This document shows positions 11,138 through 22,060 of a stretch of 64,000 bases of DNA, piece by piece; the stretch's first letter is position 1; the number at the start of each line of letters is the position of its first letter. Source of the stretch: Phlebotomus papatasi (Eukaryota > Arthropoda > Insecta > Diptera > Psychodidae); contig NC_077224.1 of the NCBI RefSeq assembly GCF_024763615.1, positions 79,122,712 to 79,186,711 on the forward strand, written 5' to 3'. The position numbers and the translations under genes were made by a program. Under the pieces are notes generated by a model, which worked only from the letters and a program-made list of their open reading frames with translations, was not told the origin of the DNA and made no database searches.

Positions 11138-12139
11138 TACTTTCTGGAAGCAATACCAATTGTAGTAAAAATTTCCGATTTCCATAAAAAGTACCTTTTT
11201 AATTTGATTGCTGCACATTTTGTGGCATTTTGGGACAGCGATTAAATCGAAAAGGTGCTTCTTCTTCAAACGAAGTATAACTTTTCCAGAGCAGAGGATG
11301 TTATTAAATATATAACCCCTACACCTCTGCATGAGACAGCATTTACAAAGCATAACAAGTAAAACTGGCCGTAAAATTAATTAAAATTTACTAGAGTGCC
11401 TTTTTCCTCAACTGGCGGACCCCTCGAAACATATCCTCCTGGGTTATTTGTCCATGTCTCCTGAAAATATTCCGCTGGATGGGCTTTGTTGGATACATTG
11501 GAATTGCCAAGGGTAGAAATCGATATATTTTTCAATTTCACATTCAAATGGTATTTTCATGTCACCGTTCATTTATCATGTCACATGGTTCATCAGGCTG
11601 CAGAGAAGAAATGCAGAGGTATGAGCTAGGGGTTATCACGTCTGATATTTTCAGTCCATGCTTGCAATAATGCATATTAATACAATAAAGTTGATAATAC
11701 TCATGATTTGCCATTTCAACGGATAATTTACATAATTGTGTGGTTATTTTGTCTATCAAATTAGTCTATTTTAAATATCCTGTCATAAAGTTATTTGTAT
11801 TTAACGTATAGTTGTGGTTCCTCTGTCAGTAATTCTAATAGTTATATAGCAATTATTTTTAATACATAATAAATTAACTAACCTTTCAATGTCTATTCTC
11901 ACTTAATTTACTGAATTAATTACTCCAAAAACCATCATAGTGATTTATTAGAAAAAGAAAAAACAATTACTCCTAAACTGACCTAAATGTACAAATTGTC
12001 TACACATTACAGTTGATTTCATCAAATGTTATTTCAAAACTTTTTGAAAGTAAAATTCCTATTTTGTAAGGAAATTTTGAATCAAAATGCCTCCACATTG
12101 GGTTTTTTTTGTTTCCATCAAAAATTTTTGACAGGCTAT
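11138..12139. other. Unrecognised DNA
   Basis: Short open frames at 11135-11353 (minus) and 11479-11759 (both strands) have no family signature. I see no terminal repeats or RNA genes. Confidence 0.5.
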
Positions 12140-12480
12140 GCTAAACGAAAAGTCAGTAGATGCCAAAGGGTCCGTCAATTTCTTCTTTTCCATCCATGTT
12201 GTAATTCATTGGGTACAAAGTCACTGTATTGAAAAACATCTCAGGAATACACGGATGCATTAACCTCCGGCAATTTCTAGATAAAAAAAAAACAGGGAAA
12301 TATTCCTTTCTTCAAAGGCTGGATTAGATTCCACCATGAACGACATCTCCAGGAAAACACCCGCTTCTTTTGCATTTTTAAGATATTTTCTACAAAAAAT
12401 CACTATATACTATTAAAAGGAACTTCCACAATCGCTTTTCTCCATTTTTCCAGCATTCAACAACAAATTTTCGTGAAAAA
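12140..12480. repeat. Dispersed repeat family G, copy 1
   Basis: From GATGCCAAAGGGTCCGTCAA to about CAACAACAAATTTTC this aligns by eye with 61395-61700. Shared landmarks are TTCTTTTCCATCCATGTT, ACACGGATGCATTAACCTCC, GGCAATTTCTAGA, AATATTCCTTT, GAACGACATCT and ACTATACTA-type words. The order is conserved with scattered differences. No coding potential or terminal structure is visible; the class is unknown. Confidence 0.65.
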
Positions 12481-13340
12481 TAATCTCTAATTCTAATGGT
12501 TCCCTTCAAAAATTCTGTTAAAAATGACTTTGATGAATTTTGTTCCAATGTGTAACGGTTTATTTTGTTTTAAGAATTTTTGACGAAAATCACCTTGAAT
12601 TGGAAATGATTTTTGAAAGAAATTGCCTACATATTAGACAAATTTTCTTCAAAAACCCATCTTTTTTGTCAAAAATTCTCACTGTGTTGTAGATAATTTT
12701 TTTGAAGTACAGTTCTTGAAGCTCATTTTTGATAGAAATTTCTTAAAATGTGTAGTTGCGTTAAATTTTTCAGGTAGCTCAAATCGTCGGATTTGTTAAA
12801 TTTTGCAAAAAAGGAAATTAATAAAATATGAAAAATGTGCTTGGAAAAATGGTACGCATACGTGAATAATTTGGCAAGAACTTGCTCGAATTTTAATTTA
12901 AATTTGGTAATTTGAGATACGAAAAGTTCAACACAAATTTTATTGATAGAAAGAGAGTAGCACAAAGTTGTACGACTTTTGTTTACAACTTTGTGCCACA
13001 TACAAGAAATTTTCCTCCTTATCCAATGATACCATGCTTTTTTCCCACCATGGGGCTGTGTTTCAGAAATGTGTAGTTATGCTGGACAAAAATCTCATTT
13101 AAAAATCTCAACTAATTTAGAAAATATTTAAGAAAAACTTGAAAAAGTGGCACAAAGTTGTATGATTTTACGATACTTTATCAAGCGAAATATTTGTCTT
13201 ATTTGACTTCCAACGACTTGCAAATTTTCCGAATCGTGAAGAATTTCATTCATGGAAACCATTTTTTTCGTCTAATAAAGAAACATCATCTTTGAAAGCG
13301 TATTTATTGCGGTGCTTTTAGATTCACAATAATCGTCGCT
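12481..13340. other. AT-rich DNA with a small inverted repeat
   Basis: A short inverted repeat, CAACTTTGTGCCACATACAAG near 12986 against CTTGAAAAAGTGGCACAAAG near 13139, encloses about 150 bp and could be a very small MITE. A further inverted copy of GCACAAAGTTGT at about 12960 makes a local hairpin. Nothing coding is recognised. Confidence 0.45.
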
Positions 13341-13466
13341 TGCATCAACAATTGTCGTAACTTACTCGTTACCTAAATTAGCATTTCTCGTATAGCCTGT
13401 GTATTTTCATACTGCTACATTAATTGCCGATATAAGTGATAAGGAAGTTACGACAATTGCTGATCC
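13341..13466. repeat. Short inverted repeat (possible MITE)
   Basis: The word CAATTGTCGTAACTT at 13349 is matched by AAGTTACGACAATTG at 13445, a perfect 15-bp inverted repeat extended by imperfect flanks (TGCATCAA against TGATCCA, and AATAATC against AGATTATT). The enclosed segment is about 80 bp. No duplicated target site could be fixed. Confidence 0.55.
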
Positions 13467-13492
13467 ATTAGAAGATTATTAAACAAAGTGTA

Positions 13493-13795
13493 AGCCCAGA
13501 TGGGGCTCACCTAAATAAAAATGCAAACTTAGAGAGAAATTGGAGAACTGAAGGTGCCACCCATTTGTCACTTCATGAGAGTGAACCATTCACGGTGACT
13601 GATGCTCACTCACTGAAGACTGAGGACATTTTCCTAACAATAAAAGCCCCAAAGCAACCTTTCAGAACCCATAAGGATGATAAGGGTTGGGCGTGTCAAA
13701 GGAATAGAGGATGAGAATTGGTGGGTTATGGCCATCGACTGGGTTGACATGTGTCGAATAGGCCACGCGCTCTACACAAGTTTGAAGTCATAATG
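13493..13795. repeat. Dispersed repeat family H, copy 1
   Basis: A segment from GTAAGCCCAGATGGGGCTCA to GGCCACGCGCTCTACACAA recurs, more diverged, at 49613-49895. Strongest landmarks are the start, GAGAACTGAAGGTGCCAC, GAGTGAACCATTCAC and TGGCCATCGACTGGGTTGAC. The two copies have the same orientation. No ORF or terminal inverted repeat is apparent. An LTR fragment or a SINE body are both possible. Confidence 0.6.
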
Positions 13796-15834
13796 TTCAT
13801 GTTCGCTTTAAAAACTTTGCAATCAACAATAAAATCTTTTTAGTAAAAATTTTAAGCAAACTCACTAAAAAAAAGTTCATAGAAACCATTGTGTTTCCAA
13901 AGATCCAAAGACAATGTAGAAACTCAACGTAAATTCTATTTCCCAGATTGATTTCCATCAGTCATTTAAATCTGTTTACGTGAAAACCCCTTGAACTCAT
14001 TCAACTTTCCTTCAACGTGAGAGGATTCTTGAATGCTTGAGACGATTTTCGATGAAATTTTTGTGAGTATTGTGTCTGTGAGAGAGAATCATACAATTGA
14101 AATTCAGGGTTTGAAAATTCACAATATTTTCCCATATGTGGTGGTATTTTGAGAGTTTCATTCACCTCAGGCATTTCCTAGTATGAGAGAGAAAAGAGGT
14201 TTTGGAAAATGGTTGTACGAAAGGAAAAAAAAGGTGAGAGAGACAACAAACAGTCAACTCCATAAAAGAGCCAGAATATAGGGAAAAGTCTATGCAATTT
14301 TCCACGAGAGACGACTGTATAATTTCCCATTACTGAAGTTCAGCCTGAGGCCATGAGCCCATTTACCATTTCTATTACACGGGGAAATTCAAATTAAGTT
14401 GACTATATAAAGTTGAAGCAAGATTTAAATTAAGGATAAGGTTTATGGTGTGTATCCTGAATAAATGATGATAGCTGTATCACACCGTCTCCTTTTGTAT
14501 AATATCCTTCAGGAACTTTCTCCAGGACAAAACTTTAAATTTACCTCACAAACCCATCTTTCACCTTTTATTTGCCGAGAAAACATACAAGAAGATTTTT
14601 CCCCCCACCGTGATGCGGGCCTACAACTTCTCCAAAAAGAATCCCTTAAATGGTAAATAATGTAAATGAAATGACTCAATGATGGTTACATGCGTGACAA
14701 ATCACGAATTTTACTCCGGAGTATCAGATACCTCTGACACAGATGACCCGGAAGTAAAATGGTTTGTCTTTTGTTACTACAAATTCTGGGCTGAAGAAGA
14801 CATAAAGCATCTCTCTCTCATACGACGATTTTGTCCTCTGCGCCATCTCAATCCCTGCCATCTGATACGACTCGACTGTGATGGATTTCCAGGAAAATTG
14901 CCTGAGAACGACACACACAAGACTCTTCCCCATGCGATAAATACAACAAATTGCACAGCATTAATAGGCTCAAATGTGAAAATTTTCCGTAAATAGAAGT
15001 CACACAAAATTCACCTATTTTGCCCAGAAAATTTCAAAGTTCACATGAATATTATTGCCACGGAAATTTCCATGGTAATTGCTGTAGTAATTCAATCATT
15101 TAATTTTCCAAAATTATTTATTATGAAATTAACAGCTCATATGCATAATGAGTGGGAGTGTGTGTCATTAATTTGTGAAACGTAATTAACTCCCTTAAAC
15201 AAGTTAGAAAATTTATTGTCCAATAATATACAACATAGTGTTCGATAGAGTAATTTCAGGGAACACACAACCCTTTTGATAATCTTCCAGCAGTTGGGAG
15301 AGAGGAAGTCTTCGAAGTACCATATAATTTTCAGCATGAAACGCAATAACAAGTTCAATAGCTTTTTGCAGTAAGATTAAGGATGTTACTATACATAGGG
15401 AACACAGTATATCTATGAAGAAGTGCAACTCAGTCAAGAGCTTAGTTCAATTAAAGTACTGTATTATATGTCTAATGTTACACTGACAAATGGTACTATG
15501 CTTTGCATTTCAGGAATATAACTTGTTTCTAGTCATTCTGATAATACAAATACAAATTAGAAGGAATAATAATAAAGGAAGATTTGCTAAAAGCTCAAAC
15601 GCAAAAGCTTAGCATATTCATCCTTATTACTTAATTAAAATATACTGATAAATTATTTCAAAACCTGCTCAACACATTAATAAAAGATTTCTCATCTTTT
15701 AGCTGATATTCTTTAAAAGTTAATAAAACTAGGACGGTGGTAAACGTACTGGCATAGAATATGTATTAAAGATGAAAATCTAATACTTACATATAAACAT
15801 TTAACTAGGTTTAAATATTTCTAAATAAATGAAT
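13796..15834. other. Unrecognised, partly less AT-rich DNA
   Basis: The stretch 14460-15010 has several overlapping short frames on both strands (for example 14679-14996 plus and 14724-15007 minus). None carries a recognisable domain, and none is clearly supported by splice sites. It may be unique, possibly regulatory, sequence. Confidence 0.45.
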
Positions 15835-16027
15835 TAAATAGTAAAACACTCGTTCTATGATGGAAGTGTCCCAGGTTCGAGGTCCCTTTAGACCCCAGGA
15901 ATTCTTATGAGAATAAAGGCGTTCAAAACCTACGCAGTGAGTATTCACCGCACTGGGAAATGGGACTGACTGATTTATACATACCCTTCCTGTATAATCC
16001 CTTGGTTCAGTCTTTCGGATAAATCCC
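15835..16027 (+). mobile_element. tRNA-derived SINE, older copy
   Basis: This copy starts inside the tRNA-like head (AACACTCGTTCTATGATGGA), includes a B-box (AGGTTCGAGGTCC) and then follows the body seen in the 26764 and 29273 copies: CCAGGAATTCTTATG, AAGGCGTTCAAA, CAGTGAG and GGGACTGAC. Its 3' part (TATAATCCCTTGGTTCAGTC) differs from the other two, which end in an ATT repeat, so it is an older or different subfamily. The 5' A-box is missing or decayed. Confidence 0.7.
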
Positions 16028-16430
16028 ATTAGACAGACCGATTTCAGTTATTGTAGAACATCATAAACGTGCCCCATTTTACCCAGCAACAAACGTCTTG
16101 TGTTGTAGAAAACGGGACAGTCACATGCTGTAGGACTGTTTCATCAGTATTGTTGCAATCCCTAGAGATAGTTACACTTTGTTGTCGAGACTTTCCACCT
16201 GATAGCGAAAGAGAGCCCGGCTAGTGGATTCTTTCCCTGTTCGCGGGAAATTTATATTTCCCGCTTATCGCTCCAAGCAAGTCCTTTTGCTAGTGATATA
16301 GTTCTGTTTCCCGCCCTATGGGGGATTGGTTGACAGGAGACACTGTCAGTCAGACGATAACGTGGCTTGGAAGAGTTCCGATGGGGGCGCAGACCTGGGT
16401 CGCTGCCGGCCAATTGGTTGCGATAAGCTT
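16028..16430. other. GC-richer unique segment
   Basis: This segment is clearly richer in G+C than its surroundings and contains a palindrome, GCGGGAAATTTATATTTCCC, near 16243. A minus-strand frame (16252-16452) and a plus-strand frame (16318-16527) overlap, and neither has a known motif. It could be the interior of an unrecognised element joined to the hairpin that follows. Confidence 0.4.
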
Positions 16431-16567
16431 TGGTCTTCCTAATGGCTTCCACACACTAAAGAAATGTATGTCCATATTGAAGCAAATTTCCTACGCTTGT
16501 GTAGAAAAAAAAAACTATTCAATATAGACATAATTTTCTCTAGTGTGTAGAAGCCATAAGGAATCTT
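16431..16567. repeat. Strong hairpin, arms of about 48 bp
   Basis: The left arm (TTCCTAATGGCTTCCACACA from about 16435, ending GTCCATATTGAA at 16480) pairs with the right arm (TTCAATATAGACATA from about 16517, ending GCCATAAGGAATC at 16565). Only a handful of mismatches and about 36 bp of loop separate them. It could be a tiny MITE or a foldback end. A transcribed hairpin such as a microRNA precursor is possible but unsupported. Confidence 0.65.
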
Positions 16568-16746
16568 TCAGGGTAGAATCTCGGCTAGATCTTATAGTAC
16601 CCAAATTCTTGTTTGATTAAACAGGTGTCTCACCGATAAGGTCAGTAAACTACTACGCTTTGCACGGTTGCTGCCCAAACCAATTTTTATTTAATTTGCA
16701 ATTGGTTAAGGTCGTGTAGCAAGTCAAGCAGAGCATGTGGTTCCTA

Positions 16747-16920
16747 AAATGCTCTAATAGTTCAGTTGGTACAGCACTCGTCTAGTTAATAAGAGGACTC
16801 CAGTTCGATCCTGGTTGGAGGCAGGAACTTTTCAATTACTTGCTGTGATTGATGATTCCCTTTTGTTAGCTCACCTATAAGATATGGTGAAAGACACCTG
16901 ATTAAACCCAAATTGCTCAG
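16747..16920 (+). mobile_element. tRNA-like sequence / second SINE family
   Basis: The head reads TAATAGTTCAGTTGGTACAG, a good RNA polymerase III A-box, followed about 35 bp later by CCAGTTCGATCCTGG, a B-box inside a T-stem-like repeat. The acceptor ends do not pair properly, the D-stem has a C:C mismatch and the anticodon loop is too long, so it is not a functional tRNA. An unrelated body follows (AACTTTTCAATTACTTGCTG...). A tRNA-derived SINE of a family different from 26764 is most likely; a tRNA pseudogene is the alternative. Confidence 0.55.
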
Positions 16921-17047
16921 ATAATACTCCCTTGGATTCTCACCCACCTATTAAATATAGTGAAAAATACCCGATAAAATCCTAATGTCCAATAGCTTCT
17001 CCCTCTCTATCATACACACCTGATGGAAGATAGAAAAAACAGATTAA

Positions 17048-17263
17048 ATGCCGGAAATCCGGGCGAAGGGCGAAAATTTTCCCTCCGAGTGTTTGCAGAG
17101 GCTCTCGGAAAGCCTAAATGCCAAGAAAATCCTGGAGAGATTGCGCAGTGGGGCCCCAATCGAATCGACGCCACAGCCACAAATTGCCGCCAAAAGTTCC
17201 AGACTCCAGTTTCCTTTGTCTGAACACCTCGTGCAAATTTTCACCACAGTTTCAGTCGATTAA
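17048..17263 (+). CDS. Candidate short ORF, 71 aa, GC-richer
   Basis: An ATG-initiated frame encodes a 71-residue product beginning MPEIRAKGENFPSECLQRL, charged in its first half and hydrophobic near the end (LQFPLSEHLVQIF). Base composition is much richer in G+C than the flanks, which is the main reason to list it. I do not recognise the family. There is no splice donor at the end; it closes with TAA. It could be the first exon of a small gene, a 5' fragment of a decayed gene, or chance. A minus-strand frame (17044-17247) overlaps it and cannot be excluded. Confidence 0.25.
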   Translation: MPEIRAKGENFPSECLQRLSESLNAKKILERLRSGAPIESTPQPQIAAKSSRLQFPLSEHLVQIFTTVSVD

Positions 17264-18049
17264 AACTCACTATTTTGTCCCTTAACCAGTTTTATTTTCA
17301 CAGTCCCTTTTTTCCACCATGTCACCGCACACTTCTAACAATTTTCTTTAAGTTTCTTCAGTAATTTTTCCACCAAAATTGACTTTTAATTGAGCACAAC
17401 CAAATTTTGCAAACTTCTTCACAGCCATCCAAATACATAAGAGAAAAACCCGCTAAACAGCTGATTATAGGGGAAGTTAGGGATGGTTCGCACGCTTTCT
17501 GGAACTCTATTTTTAAGATTTTTTTCTGACTTAACGTTCAAATGGGCTGTGCATTGCTCTACACCAAAACAATCTTTGATCTTTTAGATTTCTACACATA
17601 TCTTACTCACGACCAGAGAATCCTTGATTTTCCTTGAACACAGAAAAGAAAAAAGTATGACGATTTGTTCAAACCATGCCTCCGCAGGCAAGATTCGCAC
17701 GATGGGTCGTATAGGTTCGTCATTGCATTTTTCCATGGAATATACCCTATACATAATCAAAAATTATTTACTGATTGTTAGATTGATGCCCCATGCACCA
17801 CCGGAAGCTATCACTGCACTGAAAAATGCTCTATAAAATACTTTTTTTTTCTCATTTATCTAAAGCACTCTTTTTTCTTGCAAAGCTTGTAAGTGATTGT
17901 CCAAAAAACGACTGAAATGTGAAAATTTCAAATACGGCAACCCTAATAAATAAGTCAGCTGATTCTGCTTGAATCGCTAAAAAACATTAGAGAGGTTATG
18001 TCTATTTTTCACAGCGAATTTTGTTTTGGTTTCGTGAAGATAGTATTGT

Positions 18050-18615
18050 CTTCATACAAAATTGAATTGATAAAGTTACTGTTCGGGATACACCTGGAAA
18101 AGACGATGGGTGAGTAAAATATTGGGTCTTACAAATTGTAATTGCAAACTGCTTTCAACTTTTGTTTTTTGGTGTCTTTTAGTGTACTGGCAGTAATGTG
18201 ATGGCATGGATAGCATTGAGTTCCACACTGAAGATGAAGTTGTTCATACTATCAGTAAGCGTCGTCTCAAGGAAATGGGAGAGAGATCACTCAACAGTCG
18301 TAGCAGAAATGATCACAGATGTCATGTGGTTCTGAAAACTATAGACCCATGCCTTTAACAGGGCTTTCGGAAGGATTTTAGCTGGTGTGTGCATATTTTG
18401 AAAAGGGTGAAGAGTCTTCCACACGGAAATGCCGCAATCGGATACATCTTAAAACGGACAGACATTCCCTGGCAAGGAATCTTTCCTTTGAGCTTGCAAT
18501 CACTATACAGCATTCTTGCTGTTTGTATCGTCTAACATCTGCTGTCCACGTGAGTCGAATGGTTGAAGGTCATATAATAGAAAAGGAATTTGTTGTAGTT
18601 ACCATCTGAAGCCAG
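18050..18615 (+). other. Exon-like plus-strand segment inside the pogo-like element
   Basis: A textbook-looking intron runs from GATGG/GTGAGTAAAA (donor at about 18112) to TTGGTGTCTTTTAG (acceptor at about 18181). After it, an ATG at about 18207 opens a 51-codon frame starting MDSIEFHTEDEVVHTISKRR. Further downstream is an open frame ending HIIEKEFVVVTI at 18609, with stops between the two. The segment runs opposite to the transposase. It could be a captured host-gene piece, a second element gene, or chance. I recognise no domain. Confidence 0.3.
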
Positions 18616-18743
18616 GCAGCAGCTTTTGTTTATCAAGTTGAGGAAATCAAGGAGAATTTATTGAAGCTTTAAAAGGTGAATCAACATAAGATAAAGATAT
18701 CGAGATAATATAGAGCAATAAAGAAGTTAAAGAAAGGATTATT

Positions 18744-18968
18744 TTATTTAGTGGTTAATGTTTTTGGGCGCCCCCGTTTCTTGGTCAGTATTTTTTCCTC
18801 TACCTTCGTCTCTTTGAACCCTCTTTTGATCTTCGTGTCGATTTTCTTGACTTCCTTGAGCCTTTTCTTCATCTCCCTTTCCCTGCTTTTCCCTTTGAGA
18901 TGTTTTACCTTCTCCAGCTCCTGGTTTCCTCTCATTTCTGGAGACCCAGTAACGATTGTTAACTCCAT
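18744..18968 (-). pseudogene. pogo-like transposase, C-terminal part
   Basis: This frame has a highly charged stretch (EKVKHLKGKSREREMKKRL) and ends with KKRGRPKTLTTK and a stop, an AT-hook-like basic tail common in pogo-type transposase C-termini. It continues from the frame at 18976-19353, which contains acidic and proline-rich sequence typical of the segment after the DDE domain. The frame change between the two pieces indicates at least one indel. Confidence 0.6.
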
Positions 18969-18975
18969 CTTTCGA

Positions 18976-19353
18976 CTATTCGCCGTCCTTTGAGCTTTGT
19001 TGATGGGTGTGTAGTGGTCTAAGTAACTCTAAAGTACCAAAACGAAGTGTAGAGGCAGGTGTACAGTTCGACTGAGTGGAGAGATCAAGAGGATAAACGC
19101 TATTCGCATACATCCTTTTGTGTGGTATAGAAGTTGGCCAATTTGAGGTTATATCTTGGAAGTGAGATCGAGCCGGATCGAGCGCTTCATTTAACGAATG
19201 TCCAGTTCCACTTCCTTTTTGAGTTGCAAATGGTGAGTCAGATGGCATCTCAAAAGTCAGAGGATGTCCAATATCTTCCAGATTTTCCAGTGACTCAGTA
19301 GAATTGGGATCATTTACCAACATGCGATATTCATCATCATTATTCATCTCCAT
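18976..19353 (-). pseudogene. pogo-like transposase, post-catalytic segment
   Basis: The 125-codon frame (starting MEMNNDDEYRMLVNDPNSTE) is hydrophilic and lacks catalytic motifs. A stretch SNWPTSIPHKRMYANSVYP resembles the proline/tyrosine linker following the DDE domain in pogo-like proteins. Only about 150 bp separate it from the DNA-binding part, far too short for the roughly 200-residue catalytic core. The internal deletion is inferred from this spacing. Confidence 0.5.
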
Positions 19354-19501
19354 GGAAAACTTAAATATATCTTATGCTGAAGCGTGCAAATTAGAAACAT
19401 AAGATGTTACTGAGGCATGTAGGTATGCATCTTCCGGTAAATTAGCAGAATCTGAAATATTTGCCACTTTGCCAGCTTTGGCCTTTTGCTCTCAGCAGAA
19501 G

Positions 19502-19850
19502 TCATTGCAGATATATGGCGAACCTGTAGGCCAATTCCTTTGTATGTGTCATAGTGAGACCATAGTTCAGTTGTGAGGAGGCTCGAAGATAAACCCTGAG
19601 GAGTCCCTCATCGATATCAGTGAATTCCTGTCTCGCTGTCGCTGCATCTTCGCTGTACCGATCAGTGAACTTCAGGCCGTTTTCTCCCTTCTCTCCAAGC
19701 AATTCAACTTTCTTTAAACGAGAGTACAAAGTTGACTTCGGGATAATGCCAGCCGTGTGTTGAGTCATCCTTTTGTTCTTGACATCTGTGAGAGCAGCTA
19801 CCATACGATTCTCGTCAATCACTCTCCTCTTTCTTTTTCCTTGGTCCATT
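19502..19850 (-). pseudogene. pogo-like transposase, DNA-binding N-terminus
   Basis: From an ATG near 19847 the product begins MDQGKRKRRVIDENRMVAAL, continues with a helix-turn-helix ending GIIPKSTLYSRLKK, and then has TDIDEGLLRVYLRASSQLNY and GLTMTHTKELAYRFA. This matches the insect pogo-like pattern of a psq HTH followed by 'F...e...L..yl......yGlt...lr.lAy.fA'. The frame stops right after AYRFAIYLQ, where the CENP-B/DDE region should continue. The open frame extends upstream only through a non-ATG codon, so the ATG start is preferred. Confidence 0.75.
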
Positions 19851-20904
19851 ATCCTTTGATTGTTTTTCGCACTCTTGACCAAATCACAACATACACTCAC
19901 ATAGGGAAACGGTTATTAGTGAGGTTAGGATTTTCTAGTTGGAGTTGCCTGATAAGCGTGCGAACCATAACAGTTTCAGCGATTGAACCTACACGATATG
20001 TAGCGTTTGTGAATATTCCAGTACTCTCAACATAATTTCGCTCTGATACAAAAAATTGTTATGTAAATATCAACCCACATTAACCCTTCATTCACTGATG
20101 TAAGTGATTTTTTCTGAAAATGAATTTATCTGTAAAAAATCATATGAAATGTTCATCATCAAAATTACCCATTTTGGGCCAATTTTGTATTTATGATCAT
20201 AGAATCTAGGAAAGAAGGGCTAGGTTGTCTATTTTTGCAGTGAAGATAAGATTTATGATTATCTATCTTATTCCTAAGAAATAAGAAATCAGCTCTTTTT
20301 AAACACAGAGAAAATTCACATTGTTTGAAGGCTCGCGCGTGCGAACCATCCCTAACTTCCCCTATAGGGCAAAAAATATGAAAGAGAAGGGAGCATGGAT
20401 AAAAGAAATTGTTTGGATAAAGCTCCCTTTTTGAACTCAACTGACTTATTTAAATTAACTGAATTTTAAAGTGAAATAGAATATTAATTAAATGGATTAA
20501 ATTGTCTTGAAATAAATTGAAATTATTAAATGATTCGAAAATAAATTGAAATTAATTCTTTAACAAATTGAACTTAAGCAGAATGCTTAACACCTTTAAA
20601 TAAATACATTTTTTAACACTAAAACACTTTTTTGGTAGTTTTTTCTGACGCGCCCGGTCAAAAGACAAACTGCGTTAGGGTAGGATACTCAACAATTTTT
20701 TCTTGGAAAATAGGAAAAAATATAAAATTTGAACAGTGAAGAATATATTACACATTAAACATTAGACATTATACCGTTTAAAAAATGTGTTAATTTTAAA
20801 AAGTTTTTAATCCGGTCAATTTGACCGGGTCTTGGTAGTTTTAGTGTTAATATTGAATATGTAAAAATGTACCTTTAGGAATACGGTATCAGGCAAGGAA
20901 AAAA

Positions 20905-22060
20905 ATAGATAGATAGATAGATAAATTTATTCATCAACAATGCTTTCGAAGTACAGTTTCGTTTAACTGAGATCCCGTGTAGTTTTCAGCGTCCACCGCC
21001 GTCTTAGCGTTGGTGACCAACCTCCAGAGCAAAACGGTGGAAAAGCTCTTTCTCAGGTTGTATATGCTAGTCATGTAAAAAAACATGTTTGAACTTTTTT
21101 TTTGGAAAGTGTAAGACCAAGAATTGAATCCACGCAAGGGGAAATGTGATCGAACATACGGAGCCCGTAGACATATCGTACACAGGAGTTGAAAGTTCTG
21201 TTCAGCCGATTCTGTGTCTCAGCGTCAGCACTGAAAAAAAGTTCAGCCCCATACGTGAAAAAAGGGACAATAGAGATCTAACCAAGAGAAGCCTTGTGCC
21301 CTGGGGCATAAAGGACTGATAACGTCGCAAAGTGCGCAAGGTAAAGAAGACTTTCCTTCAAATCTCAGCCGCATGATCAGACCAAGTAAGAGTTTCATTG
21401 AAAATGATTCCCAGATTCTTGGCCCTGGAAGTGAAAGGAATCATCTCATTGGAGAGATACATATAGGTGAGGGTCAGGGTTCCTCCACCTGGTGTGAATA
21501 ATTAAGGCTTGAGATTTAGCAGGATTGAGAGTAATACGGGCTTCAGACCTAAGGCTTAGCCATCTGACTTAAGTCCTCTAATTCCTTATCAGGCACGATG
21601 TTTTAGAAAATTGTTGTTTAGGATTGGATATTAATGGCAAATGTTCCATTAGATTTTGAAAAATCAATAAAATTGCTTGTTATTTAGATTTTTGAGACCT
21701 CTAGGAACTGTGCTAAATCTCCAGTCAGCCCATTGACAGATTCGTGAAAGATCATCATTAATGGCCTGAAAGGTATAAGAAGAATGAGATGGATCCCCGG
21801 AGCAGTACACCTGAAGGTCATCTGCATATAAATAATATCCGCAGTAGCGAAGAACTTGCGGAAGATCATTGATAAAGAGTGAGAACAGGATAGTTCCTAA
21901 AATGGAGCCCTGAGGGACGCCCTGAGAAATGTCAAGTGGATTGTAAGACCTCCCACCAGACCTGACAATTTAAGAGCGAGATGCCAAGTACGAAGCAATT
22001 AACTTCACTTACACCTCGGAGAAGCCAAACAATCCAAAAGGATCAAGATTTAACCATTTT
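20905..22060 (-). pseudogene. jockey-like LINE, reverse transcriptase to 3' tail
   Basis: Reading the minus strand from 22060 downward: ASYLASRS, then GVPQGSILGTILFSLFIND (GVPQGS at 21903-21920), then YLYADDLQVY with the YADD catalytic box at 21817-21828, then further on NRTFNSCVRYVYGL and MFDHISPCVDSILG near 21130-21200. These are successive motifs of jockey/LOA-type reverse transcriptases. Frameshifts and in-frame stops break the frame in several places, notably after YADD. The 3' end has a (GATA)n tail at 20910-20928. Thumb and C-terminal parts are shortened. The endonuclease domain is missing, as in 5'-truncated copies. Confidence 0.85.

Larger units (their letters stand above)
17468..20364 (-). 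mobile_element. pogo-like DNA transposon, 2.9 kb, internally deleted
   Basis: The two ends are perfect 26-bp inverted repeats (17470-17495 and 20337-20362) beginning GGGGAAGTTAGGGATGGTTC, and both borders read TATA, consistent with TA-target insertion. The transposase gene lies on the minus strand, from MDQGKRKRRV near 19847 to a basic C-terminus KKRGRPKTLTTK ending at 18744. The N-terminal DNA-binding part and the C-terminal tail are present but the DDE core between them is largely missing, so it cannot be active by itself. A shorter element with related ends sits at 56417-56638. Confidence 0.85.

Noticed and set aside
16747..16821. Functional tRNA gene
   Set aside because: Promoter boxes are good, but the acceptor stem does not pair, the D-stem has a mismatch and the anticodon loop is too long.
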